In this document: positions 1-13,100 of the stretch, piece after piece | How the letters are laid out: every line of letters starts with the position of its first letter | Position numbering within the stretch: position 1 is the stretch's first letter | Source of the DNA: Pholis gunnellus | Lineage: Eukaryota > Chordata > Actinopteri > Perciformes > Pholidae | Direction: 5' to 3' | Length of the DNA stretch: 64,000 bases | Assembly: GCA_910591455.2 (NCBI GenBank) | Contig: OU342804.1 | Coordinates: 5,833,133 to 5,897,132, forward strand | Translations under genes and position numbers: made by a program | The notes under the pieces: generated by a model | What the model was told of the DNA's origin: nothing | Databases searched by the model: none | What the model saw: the letters and a program-made list of their open reading frames with translations, nothing else

Positions 1-827
1 CCGATCCAGAGCTAATCCTCCAAGTCCCCTGCAGCTGTGCTCGCCGCTAAGTGTGAAGGAGTCATCCAAAGACACGTTAAATATATGTATATATATTCAC
101 TATATATATATATCAAATATGATATATAGAATATACAGAGAGCAGAAATCCAACAACATTGGCTCCAACAGAGCTGCTCCTCGTCCCTCTTTGGACTTTG
201 GAATGAAGCATCATTCCAAAGTTCAAAGAGGGAGTCAGCGAGACCTTGGGTGGATTAGAGTGGTATTTCCCCAATATAGGACTGGAGTTTGGCATTTCTT
301 TATGAACTGGAAAGCTGGTGTTGAATTCCGGGAAATAGGTCGTAGTTCACCGCAAATCGAAATCAGTTTTGACAGACTTTCTTTTTTTGACGTATCACAA
401 ATAAGTTTTAAACGAGTCCAAAATGAAATAAAAAGTCACATTTTATCTTCAGAGGTGCTAATAGGCACATTTTGTTGAGCAAGACTAACTGTTTCCCCCC
501 TGTCTTTATGCTAAGCTAAGCTATGCTAAGCTAAGCTAAGCTAAGCGTCTCCTGGTTGTAGCTTCACATTTACTGCACAAACATGAGTGGTATCAATCTT
601 CTCGTCTAACTCTTGGCCAGAAAGTGAATAAGTGCATTAATGTTTGTGAATAAACCTTTCATCTAACTGATTTAATAATATATATATTTCTTTTTTTTTT
701 TAACTTGAGAAATGTGGTGTTTATGCAGCAGGACAGATGTTTCAATGGGGGTCAAACTCTTAAACTTTTCTCCTATGAGCACGATCTCTCTGCTGTTATA
801 ACAAAGGCTCTTTGTTTTCCCCCTCAG
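1..827. other. Region upstream of the first coding exon of tnnt3
   Basis: No protein-coding exon was recognised here. The 5' non-coding exon of tnnt3 must lie here or left of the window, but no promoter or donor could be assigned. Visible structure: an imperfect hairpin at 184-231 (22-base arms, one mismatch, 4-base loop), a short CTAAG-type tandem run at about 511-546, and A/T-rich DNA around 90-135 and 675-705. The stretch just before 828 ends in a good polypyrimidine tract and AG, which is the acceptor of the start-codon exon. Confidence 0.6.
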
Positions 828-847
828 GTGTGAAGTCTGCTGTCAAC

Positions 848-3800
848 ATGTCCGACACAGAGGAACTGTAAGTGTCAATAACAACACACACTGATGTCAG
901 TTTCATTAGTTTCAATTTTATTAAAAAAGAACAAACTGGGTTTTCATGTTTGATTGATTTGTGAATGTCTTTCATATTTCAGGGATCAGCTGGAGGGTAA
1001 GTGAGATTTATTATATATATCAACAGAATAGGCAAGCTAAGTTGCTTTATTTAAAATGATCACATGAAATGCTTAAAAAACATTTTAATTTAATTTAATT
1101 TAATAAATTTTTTCTGACTTTGAAAAGCGTTGTATCCACATTAACTTTTATTTAATCATAATCTATTATAATAATAATATAATCATAATTCTAGAGACTG
1201 CGATTTGTCAGAATATGTAATAATGGCCTCAAATGTGCAGCTAATATATATATAAAAATATGTTTTGAATGCATTTGGAAATAAATATTGTAAAAGTATG
1301 TCACATATAAATGTTTTTATACAAAAATGTAACTGTAATTTACATCCAGGTCAGTTTAGAGAGTATTTAAATGTAATTGTGATGTTTGTATTTGTTTCTG
1401 TTCCCCCTCATGCTTGTTTTTCAAAACCCGAAGAGGAGGAAGGTAAAGACGACTGAATCGATTCCATATATGGGATCTTTTCTCCACTGCACTAATTTGT
1501 CAGCTGCCTGATTTCACCCTTAATTTGAAGTGTTTTGACGGCGACACCTGCTCTTCATACAGGGAGCACTAACATCTGCACAGAGTTTATTTGAGTCGGA
1601 GCTGGAACTGTAATAATTGATTGTGATTTAAAAAGGTGATGAAAGTTAAACACGTCAGGATCTCAGTTGAATGCATCAGCTTCATTGTTTTATTTACCTT
1701 CGGTTGCATTACAGATAGCTCGGTATCAATACATGTCTTTTTTTTTTATCCCTTGTTCAATATTTACTTGTCTTAACAAAACCGAAGCGTAGGTTTCTAT
1801 TTTCTGGCCCACTAACACGCAGCTGTCGGTCAAACACGTCCACGTTAAGGGTGACTTTGTTTTCTTTCTGACTGAGTGACGTTTTGAATCACATGGTTGA
1901 GAAAATAAATGTGAGAGAGCTTCTAGACACTCTCTACATTTACATGTTCTCGGCATGTGACATGTTTTACGCTGTCATCTGTTGATGTCACATCAATGCC
2001 GCCGTCATTGACCTCATTCACACAACGGACATATTTCTAACGGTGGAGGTGGAAAACTACCCGGATGACTCCCATGACACATTATTATTGGCCAAAACTA
2101 CAGAGAAAATAATTTATCATATTAAAATGTTTTCTTTTAAGATCATCATACAAAAGGTAATGGTGTAACACTCTTGAGTCTGGAACATTTGCTGATGTAA
2201 AGACGTGTTCTGGATTTTACTTATTAAGTTCTCCAGATAACTCAATAAACCTGCAACTCTCCGTATTAGTAGAGCTTCCTTCCTGTTTACGTTTGCTCAA
2301 TAAGGCCAACCAATCAAATTAGTTTTAGGGACAAAGTTTCTGTTAGCAGATCTAAAATCAAGGAAATTCTGTTTTCTTTTTTCTCGATTCATCTAATTTG
2401 CTGCAGATTAAACAGTAAAAGTCATAAAATGAAGTTTAATTTCCCATAAAGCTCTTTTATCTGTATCAACCATAGATTGTATATGGGAAGTTGGCGTAGT
2501 TGTCATGTCACCCATTGATTTGTGGGCTGCGGTTTTGAAGCATCAAGCTCGGCATTTTGGTCATAGCCTTCTTGGTCTTTGACTGTCGTCATCTTGTTTT
2601 TTTCCGTCCCCATCTTGTTCTTTTGGTGCATCGCCATCTTGGTTTTTGGCTGTCACCATGTTATTACTTTGCAACCGGAAGTGACACAAGAAGGTTGAGC
2701 TAAGTACAACCAAAAGCTGAATAAGACATTTGAAGGCGACCATATTGTTACAATTAACTTCCATGAAGTGAAAACACACTTTGAAAGAGTTTAGGTTTTA
2801 AGACGAAAACACGAAATCCCAGACTGGACAACACCGTGGTAGCAACCCGTCAATCATAAGCTAGCCCCGCCCCTAAAGCATCCCCTGCTTTATGGTCCGT
2901 TTGACTCTAAATGGACCATCATTTACTAAATGAACATCATGCTGTATTGAAGAAGACTTGAAACTAGAGATTGAGACCATAAACTCATGTTTACAATGTT
3001 TACTGAGGTAATAAATCAAGAGAGAAGTAGAGTCATTTTCTCATAGACTTCTATACAACCAGAGGAGTCGCCCCCTGGTGGACACTAGTGAGAGTGCAGC
3101 TTTAAGACTTCAGTGTTGGCTTCACTTTACAGACACAAAGGTTGCCGCCTGTTATTATGAAAACACTCATTTTGACCAACAATCACCAAAGGTGTCACCA
3201 AATCCATCAAAACAATTTGTGGAGTAAAAACTTGAAATGGGAATAGAAGCTCCATAAAAAAAACTTTAAAAAACATTAAAAGACGACTACAGCTTCCATA
3301 TTCTAGAAGCAAAATATGAATTTACAAAATGATAAAACTTTGTACACAACATCAGCTGCTCTTCAGGAAGTTTCCCACCTCAACAGTTCAATATGGCTTC
3401 TGTGTGGAAGGTCAACTGACTTCCTCTCATCATCATGTGTTTCTCTCTCTCCAGCAGCTCTGTCCGTCGCTCACCCATCCATCCTCTCTCTCCCCCTCTC
3501 CCGCTCTCCCTCTCTCTCTCGTAACTAAAGTAATCTCTCACTTTTTGTCATGTCTGTGGTCTTCATTAACGGCCCTCTCCTCCGACACCCTCCCTCTCCC
3601 CGGCGGTTTTGGTGCATGCTGCGTGCCCCGTAGCCCAGGAGGAGGTAGTAGAAGTAGAAGTAGCCCCTGAGGCGGAGGCCCAGGTGGAGGCAGAGCCAGA
3701 GGTAGAGCCTGAAGCAGAGCCAGAGCCAGAGGAGGAGTTTCATGAGGAGGAAGGTACGTGGCATCAGCAGACCGCTCCCCGTTCTCCTGCAGGACACTTC

Positions 3801-6645
3801 TGCTTCCCTAAAGACCATCAGCTCTTTACAAAGGCTCATGTTTTCCCTCCTGTGTTTTATTATTATATTTTAGAAAAGATCTGAATCTTTTTAATCAAAT
3901 TACCATTTCCATCGTCCAAAATGAACTTTCACACTCAAGATTAGATTCAAATGTAAAGCCCTCTTTTTATTAGACCTTTGGTCAGGACTGGAGGAAACTA
4001 GATTTTACAGTTACAAGCTTAAATCGATTTTTAAATAGTCATGGCGTCACTTTGTGAAACAAATGATTAAAAGAAGATATTTAGAAACTGGTTTTGTAGC
4101 GCGATCTCAAGGCATTTCATCACAACTTCACAAACTTTATTTAAGTCCTTGTGAAAAGCTTGATTTTTTCTGTTTATTTTTTTTTTTCAGAATTCTGTGT
4201 TTTACAATTCAAGCAAATTTTGTCAACAGAAAGTTTCTAATCAGGTGGTGGAAAGTAACAGTGTAACAATTAATCAAAAAATATTCAAAATGTAATGAAC
4301 ATCAATTAATTTGATGTGAAACAACATTGCACTTTTTTAAAGCTAAGAAAGTGATTCAGTACAGTTCCAAAACCAAACATCTCATCCTTATAAAGTGCTC
4401 TAAATTCAGCTGTTAGTGTGGAACTCCTCAGTTTTTGGGATGTCACAGTTTAGAGGTGAGAAGCAGCGTGTCCCGTAAATGAAATCTAAACATAGTAGTT
4501 TATTTTCTGTGCTGTGAAAATCCAAAAGCTTCCCGGGTCGGCGCGGCATGACAAGACCAGTGTGTGTTGCACTTTAGAACGAAGAAGCCTAAAGCGCCTT
4601 TTGGTGTCTTCTGGCTCCTTCGAGAGCAGCAAACGTTTGGGCTTTGCTTCGTAAAATGTCCAGTTATCACATCACCATCAGTGTTAGCTGACACAACAAA
4701 CAAAAACATTCTGTCCTGTTTCCAGCCTTACGGCTCAGTGCCAGATGTGTGTCTTTGAACATGTGTATCTAAATGTTGAAAGGGAGAAGAAGAAAATCAG
4801 CTGCTTTTACATGAACGGCCCCTCTAATCCGTCACCTTCTATCCATGTTTAGGTCTCATTTTGGCAAACTCAGACAGGATTATGGGTAATATCAGTCATG
4901 TAAAAGCCTCTTCTTCTTCTTCTTCTTCTTCATCTTTCTTTCCATGAGTAGATGAAGAGTGGGACTGGCAAACTGCTCTAAGGCTTTGACATTTAACCCC
5001 ACTATTCACGTCTTCCATGGAAATGCTTTTGTTTTGTTTGTTTAAGTTCCTTTGTGACCTCAGATGGAGTCACGGCAGAAGTCCCGGGCTTCACTGTACG
5101 CTTGCTGAACTAACGCTTCGATTTCACTGCTTCAGCAGCATGCGTGAAGAAAAATGTAGTTTTGCTCCGAACAATTAATCTAAATCAAGCAATTGCTGAT
5201 CTCTCTAGTACGGAAGATATACGACGCCTAAACGAAAACCAAACCAACCAAGGAACAAAAGTTAAACCACATTTTATATGTATTACCTTTTAATGCATGA
5301 GAAGCTTGTCTTAATGCTCGTCATGGGTGCCACCGGGTCATATTCTGGTGAAATCAGATAAAACTCCAGCAGAGACGGTCCACCGTGAACAGACCCAGAT
5401 CCTCCAGCAGAGACCGGTCCACCGTGAACAGACCCAGATCCTCCAGCAGAGACCGGTCCACCGTGAACAGACCCAGATCCGGCTTCACCCACAGCCTTGG
5501 ACTTGCAGCCTTGGACCCGCAGTCAGAGCTCCGGAGGGAGGAGGAGAGCTCAGCTCCCGGCAGCAGCAGCGTCTCCTCCTCCTCCTCCTCCTCCAGGACC
5601 AGAGCTTCTCCTCTCTGGGAGTCAACACCGACACCACGCTGCTGGAGACCCAGGACGTATTGCTGGACCCGCTGGAGGGAAGGGAGGCACGGGAGAACCA
5701 GAACCAGGACTGAGAGGAGCAGACTGTCGGACCCTGCTGCAGTACAATGAGAGGTTTTCTGAAGGGACTCTGGTGCTCAGAGACACTACCACTTTAGTCC
5801 ACAGGGACGACAAAATCAACACAACATTAAAGTATCTTGTAGTAACTTTAACCACGTGTTTCAAACTGTCGTCTTAATCCGGGAGAAAATAACGTCGTTG
5901 AGAGTGCAGTGGAGTTCTATGGGAACTACCTTTTGTGGGAGACATGTTGCCTAAACCACTGCTGTGTTTGGTGAAAAATCCTCTTAATGCTCATTCTCAC
6001 ACAATCTGTCCACACGGTGTAGAAAAATCAGTTATTTAGGAAACAAACGTCGTTATTATGCAGTCAGAACACAAAATAAAACCTCAGGGACGTTAGGAGC
6101 GTGCGAGCTGCCCGCTGTGTTAATGCAGAATGAATGCATGACATGCACATGGGACTTCTGCAATGGCTGCCACTGCCTGTTTATTATCATTATTGGAACA
6201 TGAATTTGAACAAATGTGCTTGTAAGCTGTGCACTCGTAAAGAGGACATGGAGCAGGCTGACCAGCTCCCTCTCCTAATGATTTCTGTTCTGCTCTTGCT
6301 TTGGACGCTTGCTGCATGCAGACGGCTATGGAGAGGAAGGTATGTTGATGATGTCGTTCACACCTTTTACCACACATGAATAGTGTTGAGTTTTGTCTCA
6401 CTGATCTTGCTCTCGAGAGAGACGTGGAGGAACAGTTGCGGGGATTCAGAAATGCTGAGTCATGTTTAACGGTTGCCCCACTGCTCATCTGTGCTTCTTC
6501 TCTTCTTTGCATGATTGCGTTCTGCCAGCGGACGAAGATCAAGATGGTAGTTTGTATTTCCTGCTGAGTCGCTGTTGCTTTGCCTGCGTTTTTCTTCCCC
6601 TGTTGTCTGTTGTTTTGTTTTGTTGTTTTCAGTGTGAGGGTCCCA

Positions 6646-6685
<40 letters not shown>

Positions 6686-7122
6686 GCTAATCACAAACTT
6701 TGTTCTTATTAAAATCTGTTTTTATTCAGTTTTTTTATTTAGCATCAATTAACAGTAATTTTCTTGTCAAACTCCTTGTTGTGAAAAGTGTGCGATGAAG
6801 AAACTCCTAAATAGTTTATGTGGTGATTTATTACACACAGTGTTGATCAGATGTGTCAGATTACATTGGTTTGATTCACACACTAATGCACAACAAACAC
6901 ACGATAGATAGAGAAACCAGGTAACACCGTGTACTCACAGCACTAGAAACACAAACACAACTGAGACGTTGGTCGACTGGAGGTGTGAAACAACATGGAT
7001 CGTCCCCCTCATTAACCTTTGTCTTTCTTCATATTCGTGGTTCTAACATGTTCTATCTCTTCTCTTTCTGTTCCTGTTTCAACGCTGGGAAAACAAAAAC
7101 AAGAGGAGAAGCCGAAGTTCAA
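848..7122 (+). CDS. tnnt3: tnnt3 N-terminal hypervariable exon cluster
   Basis: Seven small exons encode the acidic N-terminus. Those between 983 and 6546 all begin and end in codon phase compatible with cassette skipping: 1434-1442 (9 nt, EEE), 3634-3753 (120 nt, Glu/Ala/Pro/Val repeats), 6322-6339 (18 nt, DGYGEE) and 6529-6546 (18 nt, ADEDQD), all phase 1 at both ends. In vertebrate TnT genes such exons are alternatively spliced during development and between fibre types; that this holds here is inferred from phase. The 120-nt exon consists of near-repeats of GAGGCN/GAGCCA codons, so it has probably grown by slippage. Acceptors at 1433 and 7103 end in AAG with weak pyrimidine tracts and are the least certain calls; further micro-exons could have been missed. 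Confidence 0.75.
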
Positions 7123-10100
7123 GTGAGTACATTTACTTTCTTCCCTCGTGTTTTCACATTGCTGCCACCTTCAAAGCTCCTTTGTGTATCGTTTCAGGGG
7201 ATCAATTAGAAATATAATATAATATTCAAAGCTATATGAGCCCTTCATATCTACTTAGGGAGCAGGTCCTCTTTACGGACTCCGCCATGTTGCACCGCCA
7301 TGTTACATTAGCCCAGAACAGACAAACCAGACACTGGCTCCAGCAACACTAACTGCAGCTTGGAGCAGCGATGCTCCTGAGCTTCAAACTACGGCGCTCT
7401 ACGTTCTCCTCTAGGCTCCATTTTGGGTCAATATATATATATATTTCTAAATATAAAATTGGGAAAAGAGCACAGTTGAAGTCAACTTTACTGACTTCCG
7501 AGCAGGCTGCAACCCCTGGTTCTGAGAAGTGTCTTAGACCTGCATTCTCTCTAATGTCCACCAGGGGGCGACTCATCTGGTTGTATAGAAGTCTATGAGA
7601 AAATGACTCTACTTCTCTCTTGATTTATTACCTCAGTAAACATTGTAAACATGAGTTTATGGTCTCAATCTCTAGTTTCAAGTCTTTTTCAACACAGCAT
7701 GGTGTTCATTTAGTAAATGATGGTCCATTTAGAGTCAAACAGACCATAAAGCAGGGGATGCTTTAGGGCGGGGCTACACAGTGATTGACAGAAACAACAA
7801 CATGGCGACGGCTGTAATCCAACATGGCGATGGCCAAATTGCCGAACCAGAGTCTTAAAAACATCAGTCCACAAACCAATCGGTGACGTCACCATGACTA
7901 GGTCCACTTCTTATATACAGTCTGTGGTTTTTATCTTACCTGAAGGCCAACATAGTTATCTGAACCTGTGGTAACGTGAGCCGCGATGTGGTGCCTCCAT
8001 TGCTTTGGTAAGGATGGCCTTACCAAACAAAGGAGTGAACCGATGGGTTTTTAGTTGTTTGCAATGTGCAACCTCACCACTAGATGTCACCATATTCTAC
8101 ACAAAGTCCCTTTAGGTTATAAATTGAATGTTATTTTCCTTCAACAGACCATCTGCTCCAAAGATCCCCGACGGAGAGAAAGTGGACTTTGATGTAAGTT
8201 GTCTTGTTTTTATTGTCAGTTCTCCCTCCTCAGCCCTCCGGCCATTACATACAAATATAACTAAGTACATTCACTCAAGTACTGCACTTAAGTGCACATT
8301 TCGAGGTACTTGTAATGTTTACTTTCATCCATCCATCCATCCATTTTCCTCCGCTTATCCGGGGTCGGGTCGCGGTGGCAGCAGGCCAAGCAGTTTACTT
8401 TCATGCCACTTTCTTTTTCTTCTCTACATCTCAGAGGGAACAATTGCACTTTCCACTCCACTATTTATCTTTATCTGATAGCTTTAGTTACTTCACAAAT
8501 TAAACATGTGAAGAGTATACAAAATAAATAATTAATCGGCAACTATTCTGATCATTGTTTGGATTGTTAGTTGGACAAAACAATAGTGAGTTTTGTTCTT
8601 TTCTGAAGCCAAGTTTATCGGTGTGGATTTGAAGTTTGTCAGTGACAGCCGTCTTCTGTCCAACTCTTGCAGGACATGCAGAAGAAACGTCAGAACAAAG
8701 ACCTGGCTGAGCTGCAGTCGCTGATCGACGCTCACTTCGAGTGCAGGAAGAAAGAGGAGGAGGAGCTCCTCGGTCTCAAAGACAGAATTGTGAGATTTTA
8801 CCCAAACAAAAAATATACATTAAACATGCACTTGATAACATGCATATATGTGTATATATATATATTTACACTTTAGCTGTCCCAGATATGTGGAAATAAC
8901 TACCAAAAAATAAAGGTTTGTATCTTAATTCGTGCACATGGCAGAAAGCGTTGCAGCATTTAGATTTTTGCATTTTCAGGAAAAGCGTCGCAACGAGCGA
9001 GCCGAGCAGCAGAGGATCCGTGCTGAGAAGGATAAAGAGCGGCAGGCCAGGCGGGAGGTACGAGAACCTCAATCTTTTGATTCTTTCAACAGCAGTGAAC
9101 TGTTGAAATAGATTCACACTCACAAATACCCAACTGTCGTCATTTATTTTATATGTTTTGGATCTACACCTTATTGTCATTTTAGACTTTTTATATTTAC
9201 ATTCTTCACACCTTGTATTGCAACTGCTGCACAGCAATTTTGCTCAGGATTTTATCATATCCTTATCGTATGCGTATGCTTATCCTTAATGTATCCTTAT
9301 CGTATGCGTATGCTTATCCTTATTGTATCCTTATCGTATGCGTATGCTTATCCTTATTGTATCCTTATCGTATGCTTATCTTATCCTTATCGTATCCTCA
9401 TTCTATCCTTATTGTATCACACATCAGCGTATAACTTAAGAGCAGGCTGAAAAGCAGCATCACTCTGACCTCTTCTGGTGGAGAGTTTAAAGTATGTTGC
9501 ACATCTCTCCACACCTAGCAGTGATGTCAGAGTGTACTGAGTACATTTATACATCACTGCAACAAGGTGATAAGTTTAATCACTAGAGGTCAGCAAAGAC
9601 AAACATTTTCAGATGCTGTTAAGTTACTCTCAGGGAACAAATATATAACTGGTTAGATCATGATGTTTTTGAAAATGAATTTCATAGGCTGAGCGGCAGA
9701 GGAAGGAGGAAGCCGAATCCCACTGGAAGCATGAGGCTGAAGTCAAGAAGAAGTTAACGCTGAGCAGCATGGGATCAGGCTACAGCAGCCACCTGCAGAA
9801 GGTAGCTTTATTTTGAATTCTTTCTTTTCTTTTTGGTCGTCGCTTCAACTTCATTCAAACCAGTTACCAACATGTATTTTCTTTGTTTGTGAAGACGTGA
9901 CGTTTTTAACCGGTAACATTTTTTTTTATAGATTGAACAGAAGAGAGGCAAGAAGCAGACGGAAAGAGAGAAGAAGAAGAAGATCATGTCAGAGAGATGC
10001 AAACCCCTGGACGTCGGCGGTTTAGGCGAGGACAATCTGAGGTAACCCACAGGGAGGAAGGATAATGCAGAAATGTCCCCACGGAGAGCATTCGTCCCTG

Positions 10101-13100
10101 TGGTTAGAATGTACGAGGAGCAGTTAGAGAACACTTAACAACGCAACACCTACACATGAACACACCTGGAAACCTTTTCTTTGTCCTCTGCCCGCACAAA
10201 TATAAAAAAACTGATGAGAGCAAAGTACAAATCTATTAATTTTCACCAAATATAATATCACCCTTTTAACTCCAGGACTTGCCTTTAGTATCAAAGTAAT
10301 CCATTGCAATGTTTCCTAATGCAACAGTTGATATGATATATTAATATATATTTTTTCCTACGTATGTCCAGCAGAGATCAGGGTTCCTCTGCAAGTCTCT
10401 GCAGTGTTCAGGAAGAGGTTGTGGTCTGGGTTAAGATAACTACGGAAGTGACGTTACTTAAGTACTGAAGTTACGTGTCAAATAAGTCAACGTTGACTTA
10501 AGTAAACTCTTGTCCGGGGGGCCGGTTAAGAGTAGTGAGTGAGGAGTCAGCAGGCAGTCAATGGCAGTATGAAACAGGTAAAAAAAAACAAGGTGTTTTG
10601 AGAAAGCGTGAGTCGCCGCAACCACAAGAGGTTCTTAAGCATGCAGCTTTAACCGGGAACCCAAATTATTATGCAGTTTGCTGCAGCAGAATAAGAGATC
10701 AGCTGTGGACAGACACAGAGATTCACACATGCAACCGATCGCATGATCCTCTTGGCAGAATTAGCAATAAAAATAAATAATAATATAATGATAATAGTAC
10801 AAATAATAATCCTTTAATATGAACTTTTCCCATGTTGCACTTCATATCTACTTCTGATATTGGTAATGCTCAGAATGTCCTATCAACATTTTTTATATCT
10901 CTGAGACACTGACACGATTATTTATCTAATAAAATACAGATGTTTACCCTGTTGATGTATAACAAACTGAAGCAATTTTACATTGTAAATAAATGTCCTA
11001 ATATATGTTTTCTGGGAGAAAAGAGAGAGAAAACTAATCAAAAGAGACAAGGTTTCAAAGAGAATAGAGCAATATGTTTAATCTCTTAACAATGTGCTGG
11101 TCACTTTCTCCTGTATTTGAGGTATTATGCATTGGGCTACATACAGACTATGGACATTTTAGTGCTGTCACCCAGGAGAATATGTCACATGCAAAAACAA
11201 CAGCGACTGGCTCAAGAGATAAACACAGCAAAGTTTTTACATGATTTTTTTTCGGACTAATTTGCAGGAGGCAGCATGTAAATGTTTTAAGCTTTCGCAG
11301 AAGTGTTCATTGAATGTTTGGTTCCTGGCTCGTGTTTTTCAGGGAAAAGGCGAAGGAGCTGTGGGAGTGGCTGCACAACCTGGAGGCGATTAAATACGAC
11401 CACTGCGAGAAGCTCAAGAGGCAGAGATATGAGGTCAGTGAGGAAACCTCACCTTCTCCCAGAATGCATTGAGGGAAAAAGTCTGAAGAGGTCAAAACTC
11501 CAGCAACACTTGTAGCATAAAGAACTTTATCATAAGACCAACGTATTTCAATACAGACGATAAAACAAAGACTAAAATGTAAAAAATTGTAAAACCTTGT
11601 TATCTTTTAAAAAAAATGCCTTTTTCTGTTGAGAGAGTAACTTTCATCCACAGATTGCTTGATATACGAGTTTGATCTAGTTTCAGGTCACGTAAACGTT
11701 AGCAGCAAGGTTTTATAGTTTTACATTTTTTAATTAGTTGTTTTTTTCATTTTAGTTTTGACTTTTCAGATTCATTATAACATAGAAGTGGTGTACATCA
11801 TCTGAAAGATTGAAACCTGAAGATTAAGATGCAGTTCAGCAGTTTGTGTTGAAATCAGAAATACAAATTCATTAATTGATTAAAATAAATTGTGAATATA
11901 CGTGTATACGTTGACCATTATCTTACTCAATTATGTCTAATAAGTTGTTGTAGTAATTTTTGGGATGGAATATTACAGAGATTTGGTGCGAAATGTAACA
12001 TTTCATTTTTATTATTAAAAAAAGACTCTAAGAAAAGTCCAAGCTGTGATTTGGTGTCAAAGACTTTTGACATTTGAAAGTTTTTGTGTGAATCCCATTG
12101 ACACTCAGCAGGAGTTTGACATGCTGTACGTTGTGTTCATGAGCGGATATTTTAATGTGTAAAAAGCGGCTTCAATCAGAGGATCACAGAGTCCTGAAGG
12201 TGTGCAGGTGACATCCTGGCTGTTTGTCTTCCAGGTGATCTCTCTCAGAAACCGCATCGATGAGCTGCAGAAACAGTAAGTCGCTCCACATGAACACCAA
12301 GAAAGCATTCACAGTCCATCGCAGTCCATCGCAGTCCATCACAGTTCATCAGTCCATCGCAGTCCATCACACACCAGGCATTTAGATATTTTACTTTACT
12401 TAAAGTCGCAGTACTGCAGAGTAAAAAAAATACTAGTAAAAGTCCTGCGTACAAACTCTTACTCAAGTAAAAGTTCAAAAGTATTAAGATTAACAAAAGT
12501 AAAAGTACTCTCTATGTAGAATGACCCATTTCAGAATAATATATATTCAATTTTTGAATTGATGCATTAATGTTTAATATTGTTGGTAGTAAATGTGGAG
12601 CTGATTTAAACTACTTTATATTCTAATAAAGTCAACTAATACTGCTGGGTAGTTTAATATTTAATAATATGTAATGTATTAGTTGGTTTAAACCTAGTAT
12701 TAATAATAAATATACAATTGAACTACTAACTAAAGCCTTCAAATAAATGTAGTTTATATATAAATATAGATAAATATAGTACCTCAAAAATGTACTTCAG
12801 TATTTCACCACAAATTACAATAATTGATTTACTTGCTTTTTGTTTTGTTTTTATCTGAAATGTTCTAACTGAATTTCAACATCAGTTTGTTTTAATGTAA
12901 CCCTTATTATAGCTGACTTTATACAGATAATATATTATATATATTTATATATAATTAATAATATAGGTCTATGGTTGTAACTAGTGAGCTTATGTCTGGA
13001 CACTAGAGGGCAATGGAGCTTCAAGAAGCTGCTCCAGTAGTTGGTTTATTATTATATCTTGTGCTTTGTTATATATTTAATATATTTTTAAATGATCTAT

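Noticed and set aside
4952..4981. Possible extra tnnt3 micro-exon (DEEWDW)
   Set aside because: Good acceptor and acidic codons, but no GT donor close downstream; Trp-rich content is not typical of TnT.
8315..8503. Open frames across the (CCAT)n insertion
   Set aside because: They cross repeat R3 and the LINE end; no coding signal.
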